NCBI RefSeq assembly: GCF_011764545.1
Contig: NZ_AP022870.1
Coordinates: 7,570,001-7,634,000, forward strand
Source: Phytohabitans flavus
GTDB taxonomy: Bacteria > Actinomycetota > Actinomycetes > Mycobacteriales > Micromonosporaceae
Direction of reading: 5' to 3'
Length of the DNA: 64,000 nucleotides
The notes under the pieces are model-generated. The model made no database searches and was not told where the DNA came from. It was given only the letters and a program-made list of their open reading frames with translations. Numbering within the stretch: the stretch's first letter is position 1; each line of letters opens with the position of its first letter. This document shows, piece by piece, positions 33,707 through 42,444 of this stretch. Position numbers and translations under genes: made by a program.

Positions 33707-34944
33707 TCAACTACCCTGCTTGGGTGGCGGCGACACGTTGGCCGCCGCCCATTCCGCCATCTTGTCAGCGGACATCGCCTCGTACAGGGCCAGGGCCTTC
33801 TCCCTGTCGGAGACCACCACCGACTCGCCGTTGATGGTCTCGCTGCCCTTGTGCGGGCTGGTGAAGAACTGGAGGTTTTCGCCGCGCAGGCTGCGGAACT
33901 GGAGGGCCATGTCGACCAACGAGAAGTCCTGGTCCACGGTCACCGCGTCGGTCGTCGCCTTGAGGAACGAGTTGAGCTTCTTCGGGTTGGTCAGCGTGCC
34001 CGTGCTCGCCGCCTTGTCCATCAGCGCCTTCAGGAACTCCTGCTGGTGCCGTACCCGGGCGAAGTCGCCGTCCGGGAACTGCTTGCGCTGGCGGACCCAG
34101 TCGAGGGCCTGGTCGCCGTTCATGTGCCGCACGCCCTTGTGGAAGGTGCGGTACGGCTTGTGGATCGAGGTGACGGTGCGCTCCACCTTGAGGTCGACAC
34201 CGCCGAGCGCGTCGGTGACCTCCTTGAAGCCGCCGAAGTCGATCGCCATCACGTGGTCGATGTGTACGTCGGTGAAGCACTCCACCGTGCGTACGGCCAG
34301 CGGGAGCCCGCCGAACGCGAAGGCCGCGTTGATCTTCCCGCGCTGGCCGCTGTCGCACGCCGCGCCCGCCTCCTTGGGGATGGGCACGTAGAGGTCGCGG
34401 GGCATGGAGACCAGGTACGCCTTGTCGTGGCTGGCCGGGATGTGCATCAGGATGATCGTGTCGGCGCGCCACTCGCTGGCCGAGTCGACCTGGGAGTCGG
34501 GGTCGCGGGAGTCGCTGCCGACCATCAGGATGTTGAGCGTCCCGTCGACCGTCTTGGCCGGCCGGCCGCCGGTCAGGTTCGAAAACGCGTCGGTGCGCTG
34601 TAGGTCGTTGTCGAGGTCGTTGACGTACTTCCACAAGCCCAGGCCGCCCAGCAGGCCGAGCACGAGGACCGCGATGCCGGCGACGAGCGCGATGCGCCGC
34701 CAGCGGGGACGCAGGCGGGGTCGCCGGCCACCGGGGTAGACGGGGCCGCCCGGCCCACCGGGGCCACCCGGGCCGCCAGGCCCCCGGCCGCCGCCGAATC
34801 CCCGGAGCGCACTGGTGCCCGACCGGGGGCAGCCGTGCCCGGCACGTAGGCGCGCCCGGAGATTCGTCCGGAATCGGGCTGGTTCATGCCCGGTACGGAC
34901 GCCCGGCCGGTGCCGCCGCCGTGGGGAGACCTGGTCGCTGTCAT
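33707..34944 (-). CDS. LCP family glycopolymer transferase, interrupted upstream of the anchor
   Basis: Third LytR-CpsA-Psr protein, about 412 residues when restored. The domain shows LNILMVGSDSRDPD, ADTIILMHIPASHDKAYLVS, MPRDLYVPIPKEAG, INAAFAFGG and ALDWVRQRKQFPDGDFARVR; the anchor helix is IALVAGIAVLVLGLLGGLGL. The N-terminus (MTATRSPHGGGTGRAS, ATG 34944) is in another frame. Adding one base to the four-C run at 34800-34803 joins it through VRSGGFGGGRGPGG. The start has TACCCT exactly seven bases upstream, independent support for that frame. As read, an uninterrupted frame from 35116 has an artificial N-terminus. Confidence 0.88.
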
Positions 34945-34951
34945 GTAGTTC

Positions 34952-34957
34952 AGGGTA
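34952..34957 (-). promoter_or_regulatory. -10 element of the third LCP gene, leaderless type
   Basis: TACCCT with seven bases to ATG 34944. Confidence 0.5.
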
Positions 34958-35015
34958 GGTCGGGAACGCTCGCGCGCCGTTAAGCCATCGCCGAGGCGGC
35001 ACAAACCCGGGAGTG

Positions 35016-36017
35016 TCAGCCGACCCGCTGAGCGCTGAGCTTGCCAATCCGCTGGGCGAAGTGCTCGATCGTCCGGCGCAGCCCTTCCTCGACTCCCACT
35101 CGAGGGGCGAAACCAAGGCGGGTACGGGCGAGGGTCAGATCGGGGCGGCGCATCTCCGGGTCGTCGGCGGTGCGCGGCAGGTACGTGACGACGGACTCGC
35201 TGCCGGTCAGTCGGACGATCAGCTCGGCGAGCTCGCGCATCGAGAACTCGTCCTCGGTGCCGCAGTTGATCGGCCCGGTCTCGGTCGAGTCGAGGAGCAT
35301 CAGGATGCCGCGGACGAGGTCGTCGACGTAGCAGATCGAGCGGGTCTGCGTGCCAGTGCCGTGCAGCGTGATCGGCTGGCCGCGCAGCGCCTGCGTGATG
35401 AACGTCGGCACCGCCCGCCCGTCGTCCGGGCGCATCCGCGGCCCATACGTATTGAAGATCCGCACGATGCCCACGTCGACCCCGTGGTGCCGGTGATAGG
35501 CCATCGTGGCCGCCTCGGCGAAGCGCTTTGACTCGTCGTACACACTCCGCACGCCGACCGGGTTGACGTTGCCCCAGTACGACTCGGGCTGGGGGTGCAC
35601 CTTCGGATCGCCATACGCCTCCGAGGTGGAGGCGAGGATGAAGCGGGCGCCGTCCGCCCGCGCGCGGTCGAGCAAATGCAGCGTGGCCTGGGAGCCGACG
35701 CGCAGGATCTCGATCGGCAGCGTGGCGAAGTCGGTCGGGCTGGCTGGCGAGGCCATGTGCAGGATCGCGTCGAAGCGCTGGGCGAGCGCCGGATGGTGGT
35801 CGGGCAGCCCATCGGCAACGTCGGCCTCGACGAGCGTGAAGTCGGGACGCTCGCCCAGGTGGGCCACGTTGTCCTTGGTCCCGGTCACGAAGTTGTCGAC
35901 GGCCACCACCGCGCAGCCGCGCGCCAGCAGCGCGTCGACAAGGTGCGACGGCACAAATCCCGCACCCCCGGTAACGAGGACGCGGTGACCTGCTCCGTAT
36001 CGCGGGACTACGACCAT
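35016..36017 (-). CDS. NAD-dependent nucleotide-sugar epimerase/dehydratase
   Basis: Extended short-chain dehydrogenase of 333 residues. Nucleotide-binding HRVLVTGGAGFVPSHLVDAL has the GGxGFxxS pattern; STSEAYGDP and YDESKRFAEA supply the Ser/Tyr/Lys catalytic set. NTYGPRMRPDDGRAVPTFI and RSICYVDDLVRG are typical of the UDP-glucuronate decarboxylase / dTDP-glucose dehydratase-like group. It makes an activated sugar, plausibly for the polymers handled by the adjacent LCP enzymes. TAGGCT lies seven bases before the ATG. Confidence 0.9.
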   Translation of the reverse strand: MVVVPRYGAGHRVLVTGGAGFVPSHLVDALLARGCAVVAVDNFVTGTKDNVAHLGERPDFTLVEADVADGLPDHHPALAQRFDAILHMASPASPTDFATLPIEILRVGSQATLHLLDRARADGARFILASTSEAYGDPKVHPQPESYWGNVNPVGVRSVYDESKRFAEAATMAYHRHHGVDVGIVRIFNTYGPRMRPDDGRAVPTFITQALRGQPITLHGTGTQTRSICYVDDLVRGILMLLDSTETGPINCGTEDEFSMRELAELIVRLTGSESVVTYLPRTADDPEMRRPDLTLARTRLGFAPRVGVEEGLRRTIEHFAQRIGKLSAQRVG

Positions 36018-36024
36018 GAGCGCA

Positions 36025-36030
36025 AGCCTA
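36025..36030 (-). promoter_or_regulatory. -10 element of the epimerase gene, leaderless type
   Basis: TAGGCT with seven bases to ATG 36017. Confidence 0.55.
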
Positions 36031-36127
36031 CCGATTGATACCTACAGCCTCGCCCCCACGTACCCCGCCCGCGGCCAGCAGAACCCTCCACGCGCCCCCA
36101 AGCGGGCACGGAGGTACCCCAGACAGG

Positions 36128-36168
36128 GACGGACCCGCGCGGCTGTGGGCAGGCCGCGCGGGTCCGTC
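36128..36168 (-). terminator. Terminator downstream of the first symporter operon
   Basis: GACGGACCCGCGCGGC and GCCGCGCGGGTCCGTC form a perfect 16-base-pair stem with a nine-base loop. Confidence 0.75.
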
Positions 36169-36182
36169 AGTGCGCCGGTGGA

Positions 36183-37859
36183 TCAGTGCGCGCCCGCACC
36201 AGTGAGGGAGCGCACCTCCAACTCGGCGTATTTCTGCTCGTCCGTCTCCTTCGAGAGCATCGTGCCGATCCAGCCGCACAGGAAGCCGAACGGGATCGAG
36301 ATGATGCCCGGGTTGTTCAACGGGAACCACTGCCAGTCGGCGGTCTTGAACATCGACGTGGGCGTCCCCGACACGACCGGCGAGAAGAACACGAGCACGA
36401 CCGCGGCGAGCAGGCCGCCGTAGATCGCCCAGGTCGCGCCGGCGGTGTTGAACCTCTTCCAGAAGAGGCTGTACAGGATGGCCGGCAGGTTGCCGGAGGC
36501 GGCCACCGCGAACGCGAGCGCGACGAGGAAGGCCACGTTCAGGCTCTGGGCGAAGAGGGCCAGCACGATCGAGACCGCGCCGATGACGAACGCGGAGATC
36601 CGGGCCACGTTCACCTCCTGCTTTTCGGAGGTCTCGCCCCGTTTGATCACATTGGCGTAGAAGTCGTGCGCGAGGCTCGACGACGACGCGAGTGTCAGGC
36701 CGGCCACCACCGCCAGGATTGTGGCGAAGGCGACCGCGGCTATGACCGCTAGTAATACCGCCCCACCTGTGTCGCCACCGAAGAAGTCCACGCCGAGCGC
36801 CTCGGCGAGCTGCGGTGCCGCGGTGTTGCCGGCGGCGTTCTGGGCGCTGATCGCCTCGCCACCCACGAGCGCCGCGGCGCCGAAGCCGAGCGCGAGGGTG
36901 AAGAGATAGAAGGTACCGATGATGCCGATCGCCCAGAGCACGCTGCGCCGGGCCGCCCGGGCGGTGGGCACCGTGTAGAAGCGGATCAGGATGTGTGGCA
37001 GGCCGGCCGTGCCCAGCACCAGCGCGATGCCGAGCGAGAAAAGGTCGACCTTGTTATAGAAGGTCTGGGTGGCGTTGCCCGCGACTTCCTTGCCGTAATA
37101 GAGGCCGGGCTGGAGGAACGCCTCACCCTTGCCGGACGCGTCGGACGCGGCGCCGAGCAGCGAGGAGAGGTTGAAGTTGAACTTCGCCAGCACAAGCACG
37201 GTCATCAGCGCCGCGCCGCCCATGAGCAGGAACGCCTTGACGATCTGGACGTATGTGGTGCCCTTCATCCCGCCGACCGTGACGTAGATGATCATCAGGG
37301 CGCCGACCAGGACGATAGTGGCGATCTTGGCGGCGTCGGCGTCCATGCCGAGGAACGTCGTGCCGGGCCGGATGCCGAGCAGCAGCGCGACGAGCGCGCC
37401 CGCGCCCACCATCTGGGCGATCAGGTAGAAGATCGACACCGTGATCGTCGAGACGGCGGCCGCCGTACGCACCGGGCGCTGGCGCATCCGGAACGCGAGC
37501 ACGTCCGCCATCGTGTACTTGCCCGAGTTGCGCAGGAGTTCGGCGACCAGGAGCAGCGCGACAAGCCACGCCACCAGGAAGCCGATCGAGTACAGGAAGC
37601 CGTCGTACCCGTACAGCGCGATGAGGCCGGCGATGCCGAGGAACGACGCCGCCGACATGTAGTCGCCGCCGATCGCCATGCCGTTCTGGAAGCCGGAGAA
37701 CGACCGGCCACCGGCGTAGAAGTCGGTCGCCGTCTTGGTCTGGCGGCTCGCCCACACCGTGATCGCGAGCGTCGCGGCCACGAAGACCAGGAAGAGCGTG
37801 ATGGTGAGCGTACGGGCGGTGGAGTCACCGGCCTCGGCCGCGAGGAAGGTGAGGTTCAC
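36183..37859 (-). CDS. Cation/acetate symporter, ActP-like
   Basis: A 558-residue sodium:solute symporter family protein with about 13 membrane helices. NGMAIGGDYMSAASFLGIAG and AGLPHILIRFYTVPTARAAR are family signatures of acetate/monocarboxylate carriers (ActP, MctC). GTG 37859 overlaps the stop of the DUF485 gene (GTGA), so the two are translationally coupled. It probably imports acetate or related monocarboxylates. A strong hairpin terminator follows. Confidence 0.93.
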   Translation of the reverse strand: MNLTFLAAEAGDSTARTLTITLFLVFVAATLAITVWASRQTKTATDFYAGGRSFSGFQNGMAIGGDYMSAASFLGIAGLIALYGYDGFLYSIGFLVAWLVALLLVAELLRNSGKYTMADVLAFRMRQRPVRTAAAVSTITVSIFYLIAQMVGAGALVALLLGIRPGTTFLGMDADAAKIATIVLVGALMIIYVTVGGMKGTTYVQIVKAFLLMGGAALMTVLVLAKFNFNLSSLLGAASDASGKGEAFLQPGLYYGKEVAGNATQTFYNKVDLFSLGIALVLGTAGLPHILIRFYTVPTARAARRSVLWAIGIIGTFYLFTLALGFGAAALVGGEAISAQNAAGNTAAPQLAEALGVDFFGGDTGGAVLLAVIAAVAFATILAVVAGLTLASSSSLAHDFYANVIKRGETSEKQEVNVARISAFVIGAVSIVLALFAQSLNVAFLVALAFAVAASGNLPAILYSLFWKRFNTAGATWAIYGGLLAAVVLVFFSPVVSGTPTSMFKTADWQWFPLNNPGIISIPFGFLCGWIGTMLSKETDEQKYAELEVRSLTGAGAH

Positions 37860-38209
37860 GCGGCCTCTCCCTTCTCGGTCAGCTCGGCCGCGATCTTGTC
37901 GGCGAGCGGGTCGACCTGGCGGGCCGCGAACCGGGAGTACAGCCACGCGATCAGGAACGTGGACACGAACTGGAGCAGGCCGAAGACGAGCGCCACGTTG
38001 ATGTGGCCGACGACCTTTGTGTCCATGAAGCCGCGCGCGTAGGCGGACAGGATCACGTAGAGCGCGTACCAGAGAAAGAACGCCACTGTCATCGGGAAGA
38101 TGAAGCCGCGCAGGGTCTTACGCAGCTTCGCGAAATCCTCCGACTGCTGTACGGCGAGGTACCGCTCCTCTGGCACCGAGGTGGCGGGAGCGGGGGTATC
38201 CGTCGTCAT
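37856..38209 (-). CDS. DUF485 domain membrane protein
   Basis: A 117-residue protein with two membrane helices (FPMTVAFFLWYALYVILSAY and INVALVFGLLQFVSTFLIAW). The signature is SEDFAKLRKTLRGFIFPMTV. DUF485 proteins nearly always precede ActP-type symporters and are thought to assist them. ATG 38209 starts MTTDTPAPATSVPEERYL. Confidence 0.93.
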   Translation of the reverse strand: MTTDTPAPATSVPEERYLAVQQSEDFAKLRKTLRGFIFPMTVAFFLWYALYVILSAYARGFMDTKVVGHINVALVFGLLQFVSTFLIAWLYSRFAARQVDPLADKIAAELTEKGEAA

Positions 38210-38371
38210 GCGAAGTTCACCACCTTCGTAGGCGTAGGCGGGTGTCGGCAGGACGTTAAGAAGGGCGGTACGGATGACGGAACCCGCGATCGCGATCAAG
38301 GTCGTCGATTGCGCCGAACGGTTGTCTGCCTGCGCCGAGTGACGTGGATCACGCCGGTAACCGGTCGGGCC

Positions 38372-38914
38372 CTAACGCAACTCGCGGTACCGCCCACGGA
38401 AGTGGATCAAAGGCGAGTCGTCCGGGCCGACCTCGACCGCCTCGATCGTCGCCTCCACCAGCAGCCCCCAGCCGAACTCGCGCGCGCCATCCAGCCGGCA
38501 GCCGACCCAGGTGCCCACGCCGGCAGGCACCGGCCCGTACGGCGTCTCGGTCCAGTCATCGCCCCGGAAGAGGCCGCCGGGTGCGGGCAGGATGCCGGCG
38601 AAGCGGTCGGCCAGCTGCCTGTGCGCGGCGGCCAGCGGCGCCACCGCGAACCGCTCGGCGGCGCTCGCCGCGGCCCAGAGGTCGGACTCGTCGTCGACGA
38701 TGCCGAGCAGCCGGCCAGGCTCGCCCCCGGCGACGACAGTGGACGAGACGGTGAGGCCGGCGGGGCCGGGAGCGGTCCAGAGCGTCACGGTCGAGGCGAG
38801 GCGACCGCGCAGCTGGCGTACGGGTGAGCGGGCCTGCCCGGGCGTCGCGAAGGGATCGGTGCTGTGGATCTGCGCCCCGGGCTCGGGAAAGCTCACCGAC
38901 CCATCTTCGTTCAT
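38372..38914 (-). CDS. Flavin reductase family protein
   Basis: A 180-residue flavin-reductase-like split-barrel protein: VRQLRGRLASTVTLWTAPGP, AGLTVSSTVVAGGEPGRLLG and HRQLADRFAGILPAPGGLFR match the FMN-binding core. The C-terminal LLVEATIEAVEVGPDDSPLI is usual. Such proteins reduce FMN or FAD with NAD(P)H, often for a partner monooxygenase, but no partner is nearby. Confidence 0.85.
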   Translation of the reverse strand: MNEDGSVSFPEPGAQIHSTDPFATPGQARSPVRQLRGRLASTVTLWTAPGPAGLTVSSTVVAGGEPGRLLGIVDDESDLWAAASAAERFAVAPLAAAHRQLADRFAGILPAPGGLFRGDDWTETPYGPVPAGVGTWVGCRLDGAREFGWGLLVEATIEAVEVGPDDSPLIHFRGRYRELR

Positions 38915-38947
38915 GCACCGTTCCGGCTGTCGTTAACCCCGTCCTCC

Positions 38948-38953
38948 TACCTT
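38948..38953 (+). promoter_or_regulatory. -10 element of the glutamate-type binding-protein gene, leaderless type
   Basis: TACCTT with seven bases to ATG 38961. Confidence 0.5.
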
Positions 38954-38960
38954 GCCGGCC

Positions 38961-39929
38961 ATGAAGGCCAGGATCGGCGCGTCGTTGCTTGTGGTGGCGC
39001 TCCTCGCGGGTTGTGGGTCGGAGCCGGTGGCCGGGCCGATCCAGGAAAAGCTTCCGCCGCCGCGCCCGGTCGGCGTGGAAGACCCCGCGCCGGCATCGAG
39101 CAGCTCGCCCGAGGAAGGTGGGTGTGATCCGCGGGCCAGCTACCGGCCGCGCGGCGAGCGCCCAGCGCCGGGCGCCATGCCGGCCGGCTCGACGATGGCG
39201 AAGATCGCGGCCCGCGGCCACCTGATCATCGGTGTCAGCCAGACCACGTATCTCTTCGGGTACCGCGACCCGGAGTCCGGCGAGATCGTCGGCGTCGACA
39301 TCGACATCGCCAGGGAGATCTCCCGCGCGCTCTTCGGCGACCCGAATAAGATCCGATTCCGATCGATGGCCGCCGCCGAGCGCATTCCCGCGATCAAGGC
39401 GGGCGAGGTCGACATGATCATCCGGACCACCTCCATGAACTGCGAGCGGTGGCGCGAGGTCGCCTTCTCCACCTCTTACTACGAGGCGCAGCAGCGGGTG
39501 CTCGTGCGAAGCGACTCGACGGTGCGCGGGCTCCAAGACCTCGGCGGCAAGAAGGTGTGCGGCGCGGCCGGCAGCTCAGACCTCGCCAACATCGCCGCCG
39601 CGCCCTCCAACCCGATCCCGGTCTCCGCAGTCGAGGTGCTCGACTGCCTGGTGCTGCTCCAGCAGGGACAGGTCGACGCGATCTCCAACGACGACGCCCA
39701 ACTCGCCGGCTTCGTCGCCCAGGACCCCACCACCCGAGTGGTCGGCCCCGCGATCCGCGTCGAGCCCTACGGCATCATGATGTCGCAGTCGACTGTGGAC
39801 CTGATCCGCTTCGTAAACAGCGTGCTCGACCGCATGCGCTCCGACGCCTCACTAGCCGCGATTTACAACAGGTGGCTAACCCCACTAGGCCAGGTCCCCA
39901 AGCCCCCACCAGCCCGCTACCGCGACTGA
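38961..39929 (+). CDS. Amino-acid ABC transporter binding lipoprotein, glutamate type
   Basis: A 322-residue solute-binding protein family 3 member. The signal peptide ends in lipobox ALLAGC, then a Pro-rich linker. The domain shows GHLIIGVSQTTYLFGYRDPE, GVDIDIAREISRALFGDP and DMIIRTTSMNCERWREVAFS. It resembles GluB/GlnH-type binding proteins. No permease or ATPase adjoins it. A cysteine in the linker (EEGGCDPRAS) and paired cysteines (TTSMNCERW, KKVCGAAG, EVLDCLVL) suggest disulphides. Confidence 0.88.
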   Translation: MKARIGASLLVVALLAGCGSEPVAGPIQEKLPPPRPVGVEDPAPASSSSPEEGGCDPRASYRPRGERPAPGAMPAGSTMAKIAARGHLIIGVSQTTYLFGYRDPESGEIVGVDIDIAREISRALFGDPNKIRFRSMAAAERIPAIKAGEVDMIIRTTSMNCERWREVAFSTSYYEAQQRVLVRSDSTVRGLQDLGGKKVCGAAGSSDLANIAAAPSNPIPVSAVEVLDCLVLLQQGQVDAISNDDAQLAGFVAQDPTTRVVGPAIRVEPYGIMMSQSTVDLIRFVNSVLDRMRSDASLAAIYNRWLTPLGQVPKPPPARYRD

Positions 39930-39943
39930 CCTCAGCCCGCCGT

Positions 39944-40005
39944 GTTGATCAGGGAGCTGGTGGGCGTGTCGGTCGGCGCGTCGCTACACAAGGTCCCTGA
40001 TCAAC
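39944..40005. terminator. Long inverted repeat between converging genes
   Basis: GTTGATCAGGGA at 39944-39955 and TCCCTGATCAAC at 39994-40005 are exact complements with a 38-base loop. It is probably a bidirectional terminator; the loop is unusually large. Confidence 0.5.
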
Positions 40006-40015
40006 TGCGGCGGGG

Positions 40016-41677
40016 CTAGCGGTTTGGGCTTACCGCTTGGAGTAGTTCGGGCATTTGGCGGTCGAGCATGTCGCCGACCACGTAGGTGGCCAGCCAGGCG
40101 GCGGCCACGCCGTATGCGATGCCGGCCGGTGCGGCCAGCCACAGCCAGACCGGCGCGCCGCCGACGAGCGCGGTGACCACCACGATCGGGATGGCGACCG
40201 CGGTCGCGCCGATTAGGCCGAGGATGCTGAGCAGGCTCTTCGCCACGCCGGAGCCGGCGTTGATGGCGAATGGGTTGGAGGTCTCGGGCAGCGCATACGC
40301 GCCGTGCAGCGAGACGAAGAGGTTGATCGCGAGCCCCGAGCCGTACGCGGCGCCGAGCGAGCCGAGCATCAGACCGATGTCGGCCGGCTCGCGCAGGAAT
40401 GCGGCCACGATCGCGGCGATCACGAGCAGCAGCGGCCCGAGGTACGTGGTGAACGCCATCAGCCGCGCGCGCAGCTCGACCGCGCCCGGGACGCCGGCCA
40501 CCACGTTGGCCGCGTAGGCGCTGCCGTCGTACCCGAACTGGTTGGCGAGCGAAGCCGCGCCGATCACGCCGACGAAGACCATGGTCAGGCTGATCATGAC
40601 GGGCGAGGTGGAGCCGGAGAGGCCACCCGAGCTGACATTGACCATCACGGGCATGACCACGCCGATCACCGCGAACGTGATCAGGCCGGCCCGTCGGCGC
40701 GCGTCCCGCCACCAGTAACGGGCCTCGCGGGCGGCAAGCGCGCCGTACCTGTTGCGCGGCAGCCACGGCATGCTCCGCGGGAAGAGCTGGTCGACAGCCG
40801 AATCGCTGGTCGCGGCGGCGGCCTTGGCCGGCCCCGCGCTCTCCGCGCCAAGCATCGCGGACTCCAACGTCCGCGACCACCACCACAGCAGCGCGGCCAC
40901 CGTCGCGGCGGTGATGAGGAGCTTCAGGGGTACGGCCCAGGCGCGACCCGCCGCGACGTCGATGCCCATCGTGTACGGCGCGGCCAGCGGGGTCCAGCCG
41001 ATCACCCGAGCGGGGCCGAGCAGCCGCTGCCAGTCCGCGTTCTCCAGGAGGGCGACCACGCCGATCTGTACCGGGCCGATCAGCGCAGCCACGCAGGCGA
41101 GCAGGATCGCGGCCATGTCACGCACCCGGCGGGACCGCAGCATAGTGGCGAACGCGCTGGTCACCGCCCGGCTAGCGACGATGCAAAGGATCAGCCCGGC
41201 GACCGTGCCGACGGCCTGCACCACCGCCGCGACCCACCCGCCGAGCAGCGCGGCCGCGATGACAAGGCCGCTTGTCGCCACTACCGCGGCCAGCGCCGGG
41301 ACACCGATCATCGCGGCGGCCACCAGACCGGTGACGAGCGTGCGGCGGCGTAGCGGCAGCAGCGCGAACCGAGCTGGGTCGAGCGTCTCGTCGACGCCGA
41401 AGAAAACCAGCGGGAGGAGCGCCCAGCCGAGCACGAGCAGCCCGCCGCCGAGCGCCGAGGCCAGCACGGCGGCGTCGACGTTGTCGGTGAAGCCGGGTGC
41501 GGCCAAGAGGAAGAAGGCGCTGGCCGCCCACCACAGCCCGACCGCCAGGCCGAGGACGAAGAGGGCGATCCGCCATGATTTGCCGCGCATGTTGTTGGCC
41601 AGCACGCGCAGCTTGAGCCGGACAAAGAGCGCCGCCGAGGGCTGCCTCAGGGTCGGCTGCTGCTGGGTCAGAGCCAC
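40016..41677 (-). CDS. ABC transporter permease, multi-helix exporter type
   Basis: A 553-residue integral membrane protein with about 12 helices (for example ALFVLGLAVGLWWAASAFFL and GLITFAVIGVVMPVMVNVSS). RYGALAAREARYWWRDARRR is a cytoplasmic loop typical of these permeases. Its ATG overlaps the end of the ATPase gene by ten bases, so the two form one exporter. The substrate is unknown. Confidence 0.88.
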   Translation of the reverse strand: MALTQQQPTLRQPSAALFVRLKLRVLANNMRGKSWRIALFVLGLAVGLWWAASAFFLLAAPGFTDNVDAAVLASALGGGLLVLGWALLPLVFFGVDETLDPARFALLPLRRRTLVTGLVAAAMIGVPALAAVVATSGLVIAAALLGGWVAAVVQAVGTVAGLILCIVASRAVTSAFATMLRSRRVRDMAAILLACVAALIGPVQIGVVALLENADWQRLLGPARVIGWTPLAAPYTMGIDVAAGRAWAVPLKLLITAATVAALLWWWSRTLESAMLGAESAGPAKAAAATSDSAVDQLFPRSMPWLPRNRYGALAAREARYWWRDARRRAGLITFAVIGVVMPVMVNVSSGGLSGSTSPVMISLTMVFVGVIGAASLANQFGYDGSAYAANVVAGVPGAVELRARLMAFTTYLGPLLLVIAAIVAAFLREPADIGLMLGSLGAAYGSGLAINLFVSLHGAYALPETSNPFAINAGSGVAKSLLSILGLIGATAVAIPIVVVTALVGGAPVWLWLAAPAGIAYGVAAAWLATYVVGDMLDRQMPELLQAVSPNR

Positions 41678-42428
41678 GCCAGCTCCTCACCGGTCGCCGT
41701 ACGACCGCCGACCACCTCGACGAACACGTCCTCCAGCGACCTTTCGCCGCGTACCTCGTCCAGCGTGCCGACCCGCTTGATCGTGCCCTCGGCCATGATC
41801 GCGACGTGGGTGCACAGCCGCTCCACGACCTCCATCACGTGACTGGAGAAGATGACCGTGCCGCCGCCCGTCACGTACCTGTGCAGGATGTCGCGGATCC
41901 GCGCGGCGGACACCGGGTCGACCGCCTCGAACGGCTCGTCGAGTACGACCAACCGGGGCGCGTGCAGCAGCGCGCAGGCCAGCCCGATCTTCTTCTTCAT
42001 GCCGGCCGAGTAGTCGACCACCAGCGTGCGGCCGGCGTCCGCCAGAGCGAGCACGTCGAGCAGCTCGCGCGCCCGCTGGTCGACGACCGCGGGGTCCATG
42101 CCGCGGAGCAGCCCGTGGTACGCGAGCAGCTCCGCGCCACTCAGCCGGTCGAAGAGCCGTACGCCGTCGGGAAGCACGCCGAGCAGCGCCTTGGCTCGCA
42201 CCGGATCGGACCACACGTCGTGCCCCAGCACCCAGGCCGTGCCGGCGTCCGGCCGCAGCAAACCCACCGCCATCGAGAGGGTGGTGGTCTTTCCGGCGCC
42301 ATTCGGCCCGAGGAGCCCGTAGAACGAACCGGCCGGCACGTCCAGGTTGACGCCTGCGACCGCCACCTTCGCGTCGAACCGCTTGACCATCCCCGGACCG
42401 CCAGCGCGGCATGCTCTACAGTCGTCAC
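41668..42428 (-). CDS. ABC transporter ATP-binding protein, interrupted near the N-terminus
   Basis: ABC-2-type ATPase of about 253 residues when restored. It has Walker A GPNGAGKTTTLSM, the signature VVDYSAGMKKKIGLA and Walker B RLVVLDEPFEAVDPV. The first uninterrupted ATG (42390) begins MVKRFDAKVAVAG, too short at the N-terminus. One base added to the four-C run at 42391-42394 (plus strand) joins it to VTTVEHAALAVRG from GTG 42428. That GTG has TAACGT exactly seven bases upstream. The signature motif has SAGM in place of SGGQ. The permease gene follows with a ten-base overlap. Confidence 0.9.
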
Positions 42429-42435
42429 CTCTCCG

Positions 42436-42441
42436 ACGTTA
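42436..42441 (-). promoter_or_regulatory. -10 element of the ABC exporter operon, leaderless type
   Basis: TAACGT with seven bases to GTG 42428. Confidence 0.5.
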
Positions 42442-42444
42442 GCC

